The translations under genes and the position numbers were made by a program. From an uncultured bacterium (GTDB lineage: Bacteria > Verrucomicrobiota > Lentisphaeria > Victivallales > UBA1829), in assembly GCA_949290385.1 (NCBI GenBank), contig CASERY010000039.1, positions 1-64,000 on the forward strand: 64,000 nt of DNA, read 5' to 3'. Under the pieces are notes generated by a model. It had not been told where the DNA came from. It did not search any database and was given only the letters and a program-made list of their open reading frames with translations. Positions 1 to 10,281 of this stretch are shown here, piece by piece; position 1 is the first letter of the stretch, and each line of letters begins with the position of its first letter.

Positions 1-130
1 CTGTATAAATTATGAAAATATTATAGAACCATATAGATTTTAGTATATTAAATTTATAAGATATTTTTATTTTTATAAAATAAAAGAACAAAAATCTTAT
101 GAATTTTTGTGAGAATAAAGTTAAAACATA

Positions 131-159
131 TTGCTTTTCAAAAAAGAAAAATGTATAAT
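131..159 (+). promoter_or_regulatory. Sigma-70-like promoter of the receiver/kinase gene
   Basis: TTGCTT at 131-136 and a perfect TATAAT at 154-159 are separated by 17 bases, in a very A+T-rich leader about 50 bases upstream of the start codon. The upstream 130 bases are almost pure A/T and no gene is visible in them. Confidence 0.6.
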
Positions 160-206
160 TAAAATAGAGATGAAACCACCTTTAAAAAGGGAGCTTGTCT
201 ACGTTC

Positions 207-1652
207 ATGAATTCCAGCGATCCTGTCTTTGAAAAAGAGTCTGTGCTTTCAGATTTCGGAACGGAAAAAAACGGCAAGCTTCAAATGCTCGCAGATCCTG
301 CCTGGATTCCTGAAAAACCGGGAGTGCGGATCCTGGTTGTCGATGATGATTCTGCTGTCCGGCAGATGCTTTGTCAAATGTGCACTGCAGCCGGATATAC
401 TGCCCATGGAGCTTCCGGCAGCGGAGAAGCTCAGGAGAAACTTATTGCATCGGATTATGAACTGATGCTTCTGGATGCAAAGCTGCCCGGCGTTTCCGGA
501 TTGGAATTACTGCGTTTTTGCAAACATCACCATCCTCTGATGGAAATTATTATGATTACCGGCAATCCAGAACTGTCTGACGCAGTTTCAACTGTAAAGA
601 ACGGGGCATTTGATTATCTGGCCAAACCCTTTTCCATGAAGCTGCTGCTTTCAAGAATCAGGGAGGCTTTGATTCACCGAAGCGGTCTTTTGAAGGAACA
701 GGAAACGAAAGAGGCTTCTACGGAAGAAAAAGAGCCGTTATCCAAAACTCAGCCTGTTCATCCGGATCGGATCAGGATGGTTTTCCCCCTGCCGGGATAC
801 CGGGCTGTTCGTTGTCTGGGATGCGGAGAGAATGGTGTCGTTGTCCTGGTGGAAAAAGACGGCCAAAAATATGCTCTGAAGCTTATCCGGCGAGGCAGAA
901 ATTCTCAGGCATGGGAGCAGCAGATCGGCAGATTCCTGAGAGAAGCGGAAATCCTGCAAAAAATGAATCATCCCAATATTGTGAAAATTGTCCATGCAGG
1001 TTTTGCAAAAGAAACAGAGATGCCTTATCTGCTGATGGAACATTTGGAAGGAGTTCCTTTATCAAGACTGATTTCAGCAGACAGTTTGACTGTTATGGAA
1101 CGGATTCATATTATCCGGCAGATCGCACAGTCTGTAAAGGCGATTCATGCTGTAGGCGTGCTGCATCGGGACATCAAGCCCGAAAATATTATAATTACCT
1201 CTTCCGGAAGAGCTGTCCTGACAGATTTCGGTATCGCCAGGGTGGAGGATTCAGCCTTGACTATGACCCATGAAACCCTGGGATCTCCTGCCTATATGCC
1301 TCCGGAGGCTTTCGATATTCATAGACCTTATACGGAAGAGTCGGATTTGTTTTCTTTGGGAGTCCTTTCCTATGAATTGCTTACGGGGAAGAGACCTTTT
1401 ACAGGAGAAAATATCCCTGCTGTGATGGATTAGATTCGTTATGGCAAAGTAAAGGATCCCTGTAAAGTCAACCGGGCAGTTCCGGCTGCTATCGGAAGAA
1501 GCGTACAGAAACTGCTTAGAAAGCGGCCGGAAAATCGCTACCGGTCTGCAGAATCATTTATCCAGCACCTGGACCAGTGGGAATCAGCTCCGGATGGCTT
1601 TGTTCAGAAAATGTACTTGGTTTTTGCCCAGATGCTGGAGATAAAACGTTGA
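207..1652 (+). CDS. Receiver domain fused to a Ser/Thr protein kinase
   Basis: A 481-residue protein. The first ~165 residues are a CheY-like receiver with the acidic VVDDD pocket, phospho-acceptor Asp in LLDAKLPG and conserved Lys in LAKPF. A complete eukaryotic-type kinase follows: glycine-rich GCGENGVV, YALKLI lysine, HRDIKPEN, DFG (LTDFGIAR) and PPEAF. TAG at 1431 comes just before the last subdomain. The frame continues through KRPENRYRS, the conserved end of such kinases, to TGA at 1650, which shows the TAG is read through. ATG 207 is preferred over TTG 195 because AAGGGAG (187-193) would abut the TTG. No transmembrane segment, so it is probably a cytosolic phosphorylation switch; its targets are unknown. 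Confidence 0.88.
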
Positions 1653-1903
1653 TGGATTTCAGAATATTTTTTTGAAGAAAACCCTACTTTTTCCGATGGT
1701 TTCGTGTATATTGTATGAGGACTGGGGCCGAAGGAGTTTTTTCGGCTGAAACAGGTCCGGTGAACATGATTGTACAGCAGAAAACCTGCATGCCGGAGAA
1801 TGGGATTTGCAGAATCGTTTTTGTTTTTTTCTCCGAAGACGCATTCAGAGTGCTGTATTTCATGACGGCTGAAGCTGACTGATGATTGCGGAGAAGAATA
1901 GGA

Positions 1904-3040
1904 ATGAAATCTGAGGACCGGAATGCAGATATGCATGTTAAACAGGAGAAATCCAGAAACCGCTCGCTGCTTATACTGATTGCAGGAATTCTCCTGGTTC
2001 ATTTTATTGTACTGTTTCTCTTTATTCAGAGCGGAAGCTCAGATTCATCGGTTTTTGACAGGGACGGCAGCAGCAATCTTTTTCCACGTTCTGCTTCCGG
2101 CAGCGGAGATCCCTATTCTTCGGATCCCGGTGAATTCTTTGGAGATCCTTCTCTGGCTATGTACGGACGGGATGGCAGAGGTGCTACCAAAAGAATTGAA
2201 TATTTGACTCTGGATTATTCCGGAGCACTGAAAGACGCCCTCCGCAACATGCCTGGCAGCAAGATCGCTTCCGTTTCCGGAATCCTGATTGACATGAATA
2301 CCGGCAAGGTTATTTGGCATAAAAATGCAAAGAAAAAAAGATCGATTGCCTCTTTGTCCAAGATTATGACCTTGCTGTTGGCATATCAGACTGCATCGGA
2401 TCCAAGATCTGGAATTACCTTGAAGTCTCCGGTTACATGTGACCGGATGGTGCTTCAGATTCCTCCCAGTAAAGTCGATCTGCAGCCCGGAGAAATTTTC
2501 CCGCTGGAAGATTTGATGCGTGCAGCAGCAATTCGCAGTGCGAATGATGCGGCTTACCAGATTGGTGCTTTTATTGGAGGCGGAGATGTAGATCAGTTCG
2601 TTGAACGGATGAATACTTATGCGGCTTCCATCGGCATGGACAGTACCACTTATTTCAATCCACACGGCCTTCCCGGAAAAACCGCAGCGCTGGACAATTC
2701 AAGCACTGTGGAGGATATTGCAAAGCTGTGCTATATCTATGCACAGTATCCGTACCTAATGGAACTTGCAGGAACTCGCCGCGGAGATTTCCGTATTCCG
2801 GGTCATCCGGATTATGTGCCGCTGGTCAATCATAATAATCTTCTTCCCGGAGCCAAGTACGGAACAGAAGGTGTGAATGGCATTAAAACAGGATTTACAA
2901 ATCGTGCAGGATCCTGTCTGGCGGTTACCTGTATCCGGGGAGACAAACATCTTCTGGCTGTCCTGGCAGGATATCCTTCGGCCTAGGACCGGGATCGTTT
3001 TGCCAAACAGCTTCTGGAATGGGGTTTTACCAGGATTTAA
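1904..3040 (+). CDS. D-alanyl-D-alanine carboxypeptidase (low-molecular-weight penicillin-binding protein)
   Basis: Peptidase S11 family; trims the terminal D-Ala from peptidoglycan stem peptides outside the membrane. One N-terminal membrane anchor (about residues 17-40) precedes a linker of about 45 residues. The three active-site motifs are present: SLSK (catalytic Ser), SAN (in IRSANDAAY) and KTG (in GIKTGFT). TAG at 2984 comes right after GYPSA. The frame then gives DRDRFAKQLLEWGF, the usual last helix of the family, and stops at TAA 3038. Start chosen at ATG 1904 with GGAG ten bases upstream. A 38-codon ORF at 1765-1881 in the gap before it is not convincing. Confidence 0.87.
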
Positions 3041-3632
3041 TTCACCAGACCTTCCATATTTTCATTCAGAAAAGATCCACAGAAAATGTGGCGGCAAAGG
3101 GGTGCATCTGAAAAGCAGAGAAAAAGAAGAGAATGGGAGATGAAGGGAGGACAGAAAGGCTTTCATATCCTTTCTTTAGAAAGAAGTCATACCTTATTTT
3201 AGAACAGTATCTGCTTGATTGATTGAAGGTTCTTTTTTTATCGACGGGACAAAATTGGAAACGGTATTTTTTTCAAGACGGAAGATTCCGTGCAGCATCT
3301 CTTCCTGATATGCTTATGTCTGCTCTATTAATATACAACATAACCAAGCCGATACACAGGCGCATTTCTTTCCAACACACTCATGACGGTTTGTTCTGCC
3401 GTTGAACTTGCCCTGCAGAAGACAGCTCTTCACTAGACCAGAGTCTGTTGAAACAGCATTTATTGTTTCCGGCCCCCTGATCGACAAGATCAGAGATTCC
3501 GCAGACACGGATCCTGTAAGATACAGCGTGTGGGAAAACAACACATGAGGAAGAAGAATCTGTTTCTCGGACAGTGCAACTCATTCTCTTCCTCCTGTCA
3601 GACCTTTTTCCGGTTTCCTCCGGCTGCTGCTG
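3041..3632. other. Intergenic, about 590 bases, no gene recognised
   Basis: This lies between two convergent genes. Short ORFs occur on both strands (including one of about 45 codons from 3085 if TAG is sense), but none has a ribosome-binding site or a family resemblance I can name. A weak stem (AGAAAGG...CCTTTCT, about 3156-3178) followed by a few T residues could terminate the carboxypeptidase mRNA. Confidence 0.4.
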
Positions 3633-4865
3633 TTATGGCAAATGCAGTTCCCGGACTGCCGGATCTGCAAGATAGGCCTCGGCATAACGTCTGAGCTTTG
3701 CTTCTTTTTCTCCAGGAACTTTTTCGACACAAGTTCCTCCGATTTGAAACAATGCAGCTCCGCCGGATGCGGCTCCCCATGCTGCGGCATCAACCAGAGA
3801 AAGAGATCCTGCAGGACATCCTTCATAGAGCTGTCTGGCAAGAGAACTGACAATGCCACCGGCGAAATTGTCTCCACATCCGGTTGTGTCTCCGCGGAGT
3901 TCAGGGTGTTCCGCAAGATCGGCATCTGCAAGGGCTGAGACAGGGCAGGAAACCGGGCTCAAGGAGCCTGATGAAGCAAAAAGCCGTCCGTCTGACCACA
4001 CATAAAAATTTTTAGCTCCATAGGTAATAAAGAAGGAAGAAACACCATGAGTTCTGAAGAAACAGGCGGCATCCTCTATTGTGTGTTTCCCACTGAGGCG
4101 CAGGGCTTCTTCAAAATCCACGATCAGCAGGTCGATAAACCGGTAGGAATCAACAGATTCTCCCAGCGGCCAGGGGCCGACAGGATCTTTTTTTTCGTTG
4201 CGAAAGTCAAAAACCGTGCTGACTACGTTGATTCGGCCTGCCTGTTTGGATTTTCTGAGGAGCGTTGTAAGATGGTCATGAAGATCCGGTACAAGCGCTG
4301 TGGCCGCATACCAGTGGATGTCTGCATCAAAAAAACCGTTTTCCAGATGCTGTACAGTCATTCTGACTGAGGAGCCGATCCTGTTTAGAAAGGAGCGTTC
4401 ACCTTTCCCGTTGTGGGCAGATGGATCAGAAAGAACATCTGTGCAAGGGGTGGGATCTCCCGGGTAAACTTCATAGTGTGTACAGTCCAGGGGTGTTTTC
4501 TGAAGGATGGATTCAATGAACCGTCCGGATGGGTCATCTCCCCGTATGCCGTAAAAAGAAAAACGGGCTTCGCCCCGGTGAAGAATCTGGGCTGCATTGA
4601 CGGCTCCGACAATGGCTGGTCCACCCAGATTGACGGCATCAGGAGAAGAGCCTCCTGAAATTTTCTGAAGAATGTCGGCATATGGAACCCCTGAAAATTT
4701 TTCCAGGTCTTCGGCAAAGACAAGTTTTCCGGGAGAGATTCCTCCGTCTCCGTCCAGAACAGACAGAAATGGCTTGATTTCATCCGAATCAAAACGGATT
4801 TTTGTGTAGAGACGATCGGCCAGCGCACAGCCGCAAACGGAAACAGTCTGGCATTTTTTGCTCAT
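3633..4865 (-). CDS. PfkB-family carbohydrate/nucleoside kinase
   Basis: A ribokinase-fold kinase of 410 residues. The diagnostic C-terminal signature DTTGCGDNFAGG is present (usual form DTxGAGD), with its Asp as catalytic base. N-terminal substrate-binding motifs NLGGPAIVGAVNAA and GIRGDDPSGRF are typical. The start at 4865 (MSKKC) follows CTGGAG by 8 bases. It ends in TAA and has no TAG. Substrate cannot be read from sequence; it is longer than typical ribokinases (about 310 residues), with extra N-terminal residues and a central insertion. It stands alone between + strand genes. Confidence 0.82.
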   Translation of the reverse strand: MSKKCQTVSVCGCALADRLYTKIRFDSDEIKPFLSVLDGDGGISPGKLVFAEDLEKFSGVPYADILQKISGGSSPDAVNLGGPAIVGAVNAAQILHRGEARFSFYGIRGDDPSGRFIESILQKTPLDCTHYEVYPGDPTPCTDVLSDPSAHNGKGERSFLNRIGSSVRMTVQHLENGFFDADIHWYAATALVPDLHDHLTTLLRKSKQAGRINVVSTVFDFRNEKKDPVGPWPLGESVDSYRFIDLLIVDFEEALRLSGKHTIEDAACFFRTHGVSSFFITYGAKNFYVWSDGRLFASSGSLSPVSCPVSALADADLAEHPELRGDTTGCGDNFAGGIVSSLARQLYEGCPAGSLSLVDAAAWGAASGGAALFQIGGTCVEKVPGEKEAKLRRYAEAYLADPAVRELHLP

Positions 4866-5410
4866 ATACTTTTTACTCCAGCTTGATAAAATCAAAAACA
4901 ATGTGAGGGGAAAACAGTCAACTGTCTTTCTTTAAAAGAAAAACAGGTTTCCTGCTCCAGAAAATCCTTTATGTGAAGGAATCTTTTTTCATGGAGCTTT
5001 CCTGAAAGATTTTTTCAGCTGAAACAGGGGAGATCTTTTTTCCCGGGTTCATCTACCAGAAGGTCTGCCGATGAAGAAATGGAACGGGAGATTATGATTA
5101 TTCCGCTGCTGAAACTGAAAAAAGAACTCTTTTCCTTCAGAATTCCGTCTTCCACTCAATCCAGCATAATAAATACCCGGGAAAGAAAAAAATCAACCGG
5201 TCTGCTGGAGTCCCGTACTCAAAAATAGAGGAAAAATGGCGTACAATTCAAAACCGCTGAACCCGGAAGCATCATTTATTTGAATTCATTTTAAAATTAT
5301 GGAAACCATACTTGTTTCATTGAAAAAACTATGCTATAATAAACTGTTAGGTAAAATAAGATTAAAAACGTGAATGAGATTTTCCGGATGATCCTGAGGA
5401 GACCCTTAAA
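4866..5410. other. Divergent intergenic region with promoter for the zinc-ribbon gene
   Basis: The right half carries a strong + strand promoter: TTGTTT at 5312-5317, a 17-base spacer, TATAAT at 5335-5340, about 70 bases before the ATG at 5411. The left half must hold the promoter of the PfkB gene (a TTGACT lies near 4915-4920 on the minus strand, but its -10 is poor). Small A+T-rich stem-loops occur around 4960-5030. No coding frame recognised. Confidence 0.5.
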
Positions 5411-6130
5411 ATGATGATCAAATGTATAAAATGCGGGCATGAAAATCAGCTCGGTTCCATTTTCTGTCATGAGTGTGGCGAAAGAATTGACATGGATTAG
5501 CTCAGTCCTGAATATATGAAAGATGTCAATTAGGCAAAAAAGGCGAAAAAAGCACGAAGAGATTTGATTAAGAACGTGGTAGCCTTGGTTATTTTTATGA
5601 TTTTATGCGCAATTGTTCTCGGTGTCCTTCTTCCTCAGGGACAGTAGAAATTCAAGCGCGTGGATGATGCCGCAATTCAGGAGGCAAAAATCAAGCTCGC
5701 CGCAGTCAAAGTTGGATAGCCTGGAATGGAAGTGCCTTTTACTGCAGATGAATTGTCAGGCTTGTGGCTTGGAGGGCTCAGCACACCTTACGGCATGAAT
5801 GCGGAAGATGTATTCTTTTCTCCGAATAATGTTTCTTTTGAGATACCAAAGGATAAAAATGTGATCCGGGTTTACTATTATTCCACAGTACTGACTCAAT
5901 TTGATGTGACCATCATTGTGGAATGTGTTCCTGTTAAGACTGAAGATCCGGAATATCCAGTAACATTTGATTGTTCTTATGCTAAACTTGGACATATTCC
6001 ATTTTACTTTTTGCAGGGAAAGGTTGCAAACTTGATCAAGTGCATGGTCAGTTCTCCGGATATCAATAATGCTTTTAAAGCTGCAAAAGAAGTGACCGTG
6101 CAGGATCAGCAGCTGATTTTCAAATTCTGA
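5411..6130 (+). CDS. Zinc-ribbon, single-pass membrane protein with four internal TAG codons
   Basis: A 239-residue protein. A CxxC...CxxC zinc ribbon (Cys5, 8, 19, 22) opens it, followed by a lysine/arginine-rich stretch, one transmembrane helix (about residues 54-73) and a ~160-residue extracytoplasmic domain I do not recognise. TAG occurs at 5498, 5531, 5645 and 5717, i.e. codons 30, 41, 79 and 103. With the standard code only a 134-codon fragment from 5726 would be called, and the zinc ribbon and membrane helix would be missed. All four contexts are hydrophilic and suit Gln. Promoter at 5312-5340; stop TGA at 6128. Function unknown. Confidence 0.8.
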
Positions 6131-6261
6131 TGGGTGATTACGGCAAATTTTGTCTCCGGACGAATTTTGCCGCATTCATTTCCGTCGCTGCCGCTGAACA
6201 GATTTGCATGAAAAGTCTTTGAACGGAGAGATCGGCAGGAAGAAATCAGGGAACGGCAACA

Positions 6262-7209
6262 ATGAGGGAAGCAGAAAACATCCCGGGAAAAGAGGCGGTA
6301 GAGCCTTTCCGTAAACTTTTTCCTTTCAAATCCAGATATTTGGATGTAGGAAAAGGGCGTCTGCATTATGTTGATGAAGGCAAGGGCCCTGTGCTGTTGC
6401 TGATGCATGCATGTCCTATGTGGTCCTTTTCCTTCCGGAGAATCATTGCAGAATTTTCCAGACGTTACCGTGTGATTGCCGTCGATCAGATGGGGTTCGG
6501 CCTTTCTGATAAACCGGAAAACTGCGATTACCGTCTGGAAGCTCACATCGATAATTTGGAAAAGCTGGTGGAGGAGCTGGACTTGAAAAATCTGGTTCTG
6601 ATCATGCAGGGAAGAGGCGCAACAATTGGCATTGCATTTGCGATTCATCATCCGAACCTGATTCGAGGGTTTGTGGTTTTTAATTCCATGGCGTTTTCCG
6701 ATTATTCACTTCCGCTCCGTCTTCAGCTGTGCCGGGTGTGGTGGCTGGGGGCCAAGCTGGTGCTTGGGTTGAATTTCTTTTCGAGAGATTTAAAAAAACT
6801 CGGCCCTGAAATAGCATAGGCCTATGAATATCCGCTGAAACAGAAGAATGCGTACTACTCTCTGCTGCATTTTATTGAGGATATTCCTTGTGCTCCTGAA
6901 GATGATTCCGCTCAAACCGTCTATGAAATTGAATCCAGCATGTGGCTTCTGCGGGAGAAGCCTGCCTGCATTATCTGGGCATAGAAGGACTGGCTTTACA
7001 GGAATAAGTATCTGGCTAAATGGAAACAGTATTTCCCGTCTGCGGAGGTGCATATTCTGCGCAATGCCGGGCGGACTGTACTGGAAGATTCTCCTTATGA
7101 GATTTCCTTTTTCCTGGAGAAATTCCTGGATCGTCTGGACCGGCAGGATGCAAAATCCAGAGAGAATGCTGATGGCGATGATGTGTTCGGGGAGCAGGAA
7201 GAACCATGA
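6262..7209 (+). CDS. Alpha/beta-hydrolase-fold protein without the catalytic residues (pseudoenzyme), coupled to metF
   Basis: A 315-residue relative of haloalkane dehalogenases and epoxide hydrolases. It keeps the fold markers LHYVDEG, CPMWSFSFR (usual HGxPxWSF), VIAVDQMGFGLSDKPE and the acid-loop IIWAxKDW, where x is a TAG (6982). The nucleophile elbow reads MQGRGATIG where active members have QDWGGxIG, so the nucleophile Asp is Gly. The catalytic His position reads NAGRTVLEDSP instead of AGHxxxED, so His is Arg. A second TAG is at 6817. Its TGA overlaps the ATG of the next gene (ATGA), so the two are translationally coupled. It is probably a binding or regulatory partner rather than a hydrolase. 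Confidence 0.75.
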
Positions 7210-8660
7210 ATAAGAGAAACTGTATTCAGCTGGAAATGAATTTTGACGGATCTTTTGGAAACCGCTTGAAAGACCGTCTGGACAATGGAGAATTTCAGAT
7301 ATTTGCTGAGATCTCAGCTCCTTCTGCGGAGACGAGGGTGGAAGATGCGGTATAGCGTTATGGAGATTTTGAATATGTAACGCTTTCCCGGACGTCTCAT
7401 CCTACAGCGTTGGCTTTTCTGGACATGGATGAAGGCGGTGGCAGTCTCATGGATCCTGTGACATTCGCAGATTGTATTTGCCGGAGTTCCAGAGATTCCC
7501 ATTTGCTGTATGCCAGCGGCAGAAACAGGAATAAAGCACAGCTTTTTGGAATGGTGAAACATGCTATCGCGGAAGGTTTTAAGAACTTTTGTCTGGTGTC
7601 CGGACACACAAGGATGGATGAGGATATTCAAAGTGTTTCAAGGACTCTTTTTACAGAAAGTTCTGACAGCATTAGAACTCTGCGGGAAGCCTGTGACGGC
7701 AGTATTCTTACAGGAGGAGCGGTTAATCCGTTTCAGTATACACCGCAATGTGTGTATACGCAGTATTTCAGTCTGGTAAAAAAAATTGCAAGCGGAGCAT
7801 CGTTTATTGTAGCCCAGTTCGGCTGGGATATGAAGAAACTGCAGGAGATGCGTTGGAATCTTTTTCGTCGTTTTCTGGAGATTCCGTCTTTTGCAAGGAT
7901 TCTTTTTATGACTCCGGAGCTGGCGGAGAAAGTTTGTAGCGGAAAAATTCCGGGAATTCGGATTTCTCCGGATCTGGAAAATGTCCTGACAGAAGAAATG
8001 CGCCAGGGGGCATCGTAGTTTCAGGCCGCCCAGCAGAGGAGAATTCAGCTTCATGCTGCAGGGGCAAAACTTTTAGGCTTCAGCGGTATTCAGCTGGGTG
8101 GAATAGAGAATCCTGAACTTCTGGACAGAATTCTTTCTAAAATAGATGAGGCATTTGAAGAATTCCAGTCTTTTGAAGACTGGTTGAATGCTTACAAGGA
8201 ATATTTCGGACGACTGGAAATGGCTCCGTATCCTTATCGGTTTTATATGTTTGAGGGTCTGCTGAATTCCTGTTATCCCGAAGAGACTCTGCGCATGCGT
8301 GAGGCTCCTTTGGAAATGTGTAGCCGAAGTGAGCGTTTTCGTTATCGCTTAAGCCGTTGTCTTTTCCGCCATGCCGATGAGCTGCCCCCTTCGGAAAAGC
8401 TTTTGACAAAAAAAATGTTGGCTTCCTGCAAGTCCTGTGAAAGATGCCGTTTACCACAAACTATGTTTGTGTGTCCGGAAGAGTGCCCAAAGGGGCTTGC
8501 GAATGGTCCGTGCGGAGAACCCCTTCCATCCGGGAAATGTCCGTTTATGCCTGAGAAGGACTGTATTTATGCTCTGCGCATGCGGCTGGCACAGACCTAT
8601 AATAACTATTCCTCGCTGGAGGAAACGATTATTCCATCTCTGGACGAACGTAAGAGATGA
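7206..8660 (+). CDS. metF: Methylenetetrahydrofolate reductase with cysteine-rich MetV-like C-terminal domain
   Basis: 484 residues. The N-terminal ~290 residues form the MetF TIM barrel (EISAP start, FLVSGH-type strand read as FCLVSGHTR, QFGWD, GFSGIQLGGI). The C-terminal ~190 residues hold a cysteine cluster (CKSCERC, CPEECPKGLANGPCGE, KCPF, DC), the hallmark of the MTHFR_C/MetV domain associated with iron-sulfur binding in the Wood-Ljungdahl methyl branch. TAG at 7353 (after VEDAV) and at 8016 (after RQGAS, before FQAAQQRR) lie inside conserved barrel sequence. It reduces 5,10-methylene-THF to 5-methyl-THF, probably with a MetV-type electron-input domain in the same chain. TGA stop at 8658. 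Confidence 0.85.
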
Positions 8661-9094
8661 AGAAAAAAACGGCATCTTTTAAAATGGGATGACCACTGGC
8701 AGTTGAATCCAGATAAGATCATTGAGTCGTAGTGACATCTTTTCATAAAGGGATGTGGCGCTTGATAAACTGAGCCTGTGTAATGTTTTCTTCAAAGTGA
8801 CATCTTTTCATAAAGGGATGGTGCAGGATGATTTTGTGTTTTCAGAAAGACCTGCAATAGCCTCCATCCTTCTGGCCCGGAAAAATACGCTCAGATTTTC
8901 TATGCTCTATGTGGCTTTCAAGGCCGAAAACAGATCAGAACAAAGAGCCCAATCCTGTTGTTCATAATTTCTTCTGCTGCATATTTTTTTCAAGACTGGA
9001 AATAGGGGGAACAATTCGACTTGGAACGATAATGAGGGGATCAGCATAAGGATAAAGCCCAGATACGCTTGCAACTTACCTTGATATGTTAACA
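8661..9094. other. Intergenic, about 430 bases, mostly non-coding
   Basis: Contains the three-copy short repeat described at 8671-8820 and, beyond it, no frame I can support. The stretch 8821-9094 has short ORFs only. Confidence 0.45.
8671..8820. repeat. Three spaced copies of a short hairpin-forming repeat
   Basis: Two identical 25-base copies lie at 8731-8755 and 8796-8820. The shared core is CATCTTTT-CATA-AAGGGATG, which can fold as an 8-bp stem (two G-U pairs) with a 4-base loop. A degenerate copy (catcttttaaaatgggatg) lies at about 8673-8691, directly after the metF stop. The spacing between copies is 63-65 bases. They look like small palindromic intergenic repeats or structured 3' RNA elements. 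No cas gene is near, so a CRISPR is unlikely. Confidence 0.55.
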
Positions 9095-9156
9095 AAATAA
9101 AAACGACAAAGAAATCCTTTCCTAGAAGGATGGTGTTTCTTTGCCGTCTTTTTTAT
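9095..9156. terminator. Bidirectional rho-independent terminator
   Basis: Outer stem CAAAGAAA (9107-9114) pairs with TTTCTTTG (9136-9143); inner TCCTT pairs with AAGGA. A T-run (9149-9154) follows on the + strand and an A-rich stretch (9094-9103) flanks the other side, so it can end both the metF-side transcript and the minus-strand epimerase transcript. Confidence 0.6.
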
Positions 9157-9210
9157 GAATTTTTACGAATAACGGATGGAAAAATCCTGCCTGAAACTTG
9201 TTGAAGTCTC

Positions 9211-10140
9211 TTAGATTTTACCGTTGTCAATCAGCCATTTGAGTGAACGCTCAAGACCTTCACGGGTGGAGACTTTGGGATCATATCCAAAGGTCTTGCG
9301 AGCTTTTGAAATATCGAAGCACATGTGTTCCATAAGGAAGTCCATGCCAAAATGCCAGCGGACATCCGGATACATCTGACAGATATCCTTGGGCGGAACG
9401 CGAATGATATTGGACTTGCTTCCCAGAAAATCAACGGCAGTCTGCAGGAACTGGCCCAGGGTTATGGCTTTTTCAGAAGAAATAATGAAAACTTCCCCGC
9501 GGACGGCCTCCGGGAAATCCAGAGCTTTTACAAAGGCGCTGGCCAGATCCCAGTTGTATCCGGACTGGACCATAATAGAATCACAGGCAGGAATTACAAG
9601 GGGTTCATGATTTTTGAGCTTCTGATAGAAAAGAATATTTCGTCCGCCCCAGAGTTCCAGCGGTACACGGGTTTCTCCAATGATGTTGGTGGGACGGAAA
9701 ATTGTGACAGGGAACTGTTTTTCCTTCCAGTCATTCAGAGCCTTCATATCCCACTGGGACTAATGGTAGAAATTGACCCCGGTATCTTTCTGCCAGGGAT
9801 GATTTTCATCTGCCGGAAAATACTGAAGAGGTACATAAGTGCCAGTGGATGAGCAGAAGAACACATTTTTTGCATTCGGAAAATACTTCTGACAACGGTC
9901 GATAACCCGGTCATTCGGAATGGTATCAATAACAGCGTCAAATTCTTTGCTGGCAAGGGATTCCATAAAAGAATCGTTGTATTTATCTCCATAGATGAAA
10001 TGAACACCTTCCATATTGATTCCGGTGTCGCGAGGCGTACGGCATACGCCTGTTACTTCATGTCCGGCCTGTACTGCCAGGTGGGCAATCCGTCCGCCGA
10101 TTTCTCCAGTGGCGCCGAATACAATGACTTTCCGTTTCAT
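9211..10140 (-). CDS. NAD(P)-dependent epimerase/dehydratase family protein (extended SDR)
   Basis: 309 residues. An N-terminal Rossmann motif VFGATGEIGGRIA binds the dinucleotide; FCSSTGTYV and the FRPTNIIGE motif are typical of extended SDRs. TAG at 9760 falls in the middle, between GVNFYH and SQWDMKALNDW, where the active-site helix is expected; a standard reading would give two half proteins. Start ATG at 10140 has AAAGGAAA about 6 bases upstream. Stop TAA. The exact substrate (a nucleotide sugar or related) cannot be told from sequence. It stands at the 3' side of the cobalamin operon but has its own 5' leader. Confidence 0.82.
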
Positions 10141-10178
10141 AATCGTTTCCTTTCGTTTACAGATGAAGAGACTGGATT

Positions 10179-10220
10179 TCAGAAGAACAGGAGAGAAATC
10201 CGGGTCAGAAATATCAGCAT
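10179..10220 (-). CDS. Possible 13-residue leader peptide upstream of the epimerase gene
   Basis: In the leader between cbiB and the epimerase, a 13-codon ORF (MLIFLTRISLLFF) starts at 10220, with AAAGGAG four bases upstream, a better ribosome site than many genes here. A candidate promoter (TTGATT at about 10255-10260, TAGATT 16 bases on) lies just upstream. It could be chance; no attenuator-like stems were identified. Confidence 0.25.
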   Translation of the reverse strand: MLIFLTRISLLFF

Positions 10221-10281
10221 TATTCTCCTTTAGACAATCTATAAGAAAATATTTGAAAATCAAGCATTCTTTTTATAAACT

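Noticed and set aside
1765-1881. 38-codon ORF before the carboxypeptidase gene
   Set aside because: No clear ribosome site or composition signal; it could arise by chance.
8671-8820. A minimal CRISPR array
   Set aside because: Only two exact copies and one poor one, with a 20-25-base repeat shorter than usual and no cas genes in 64 kb.
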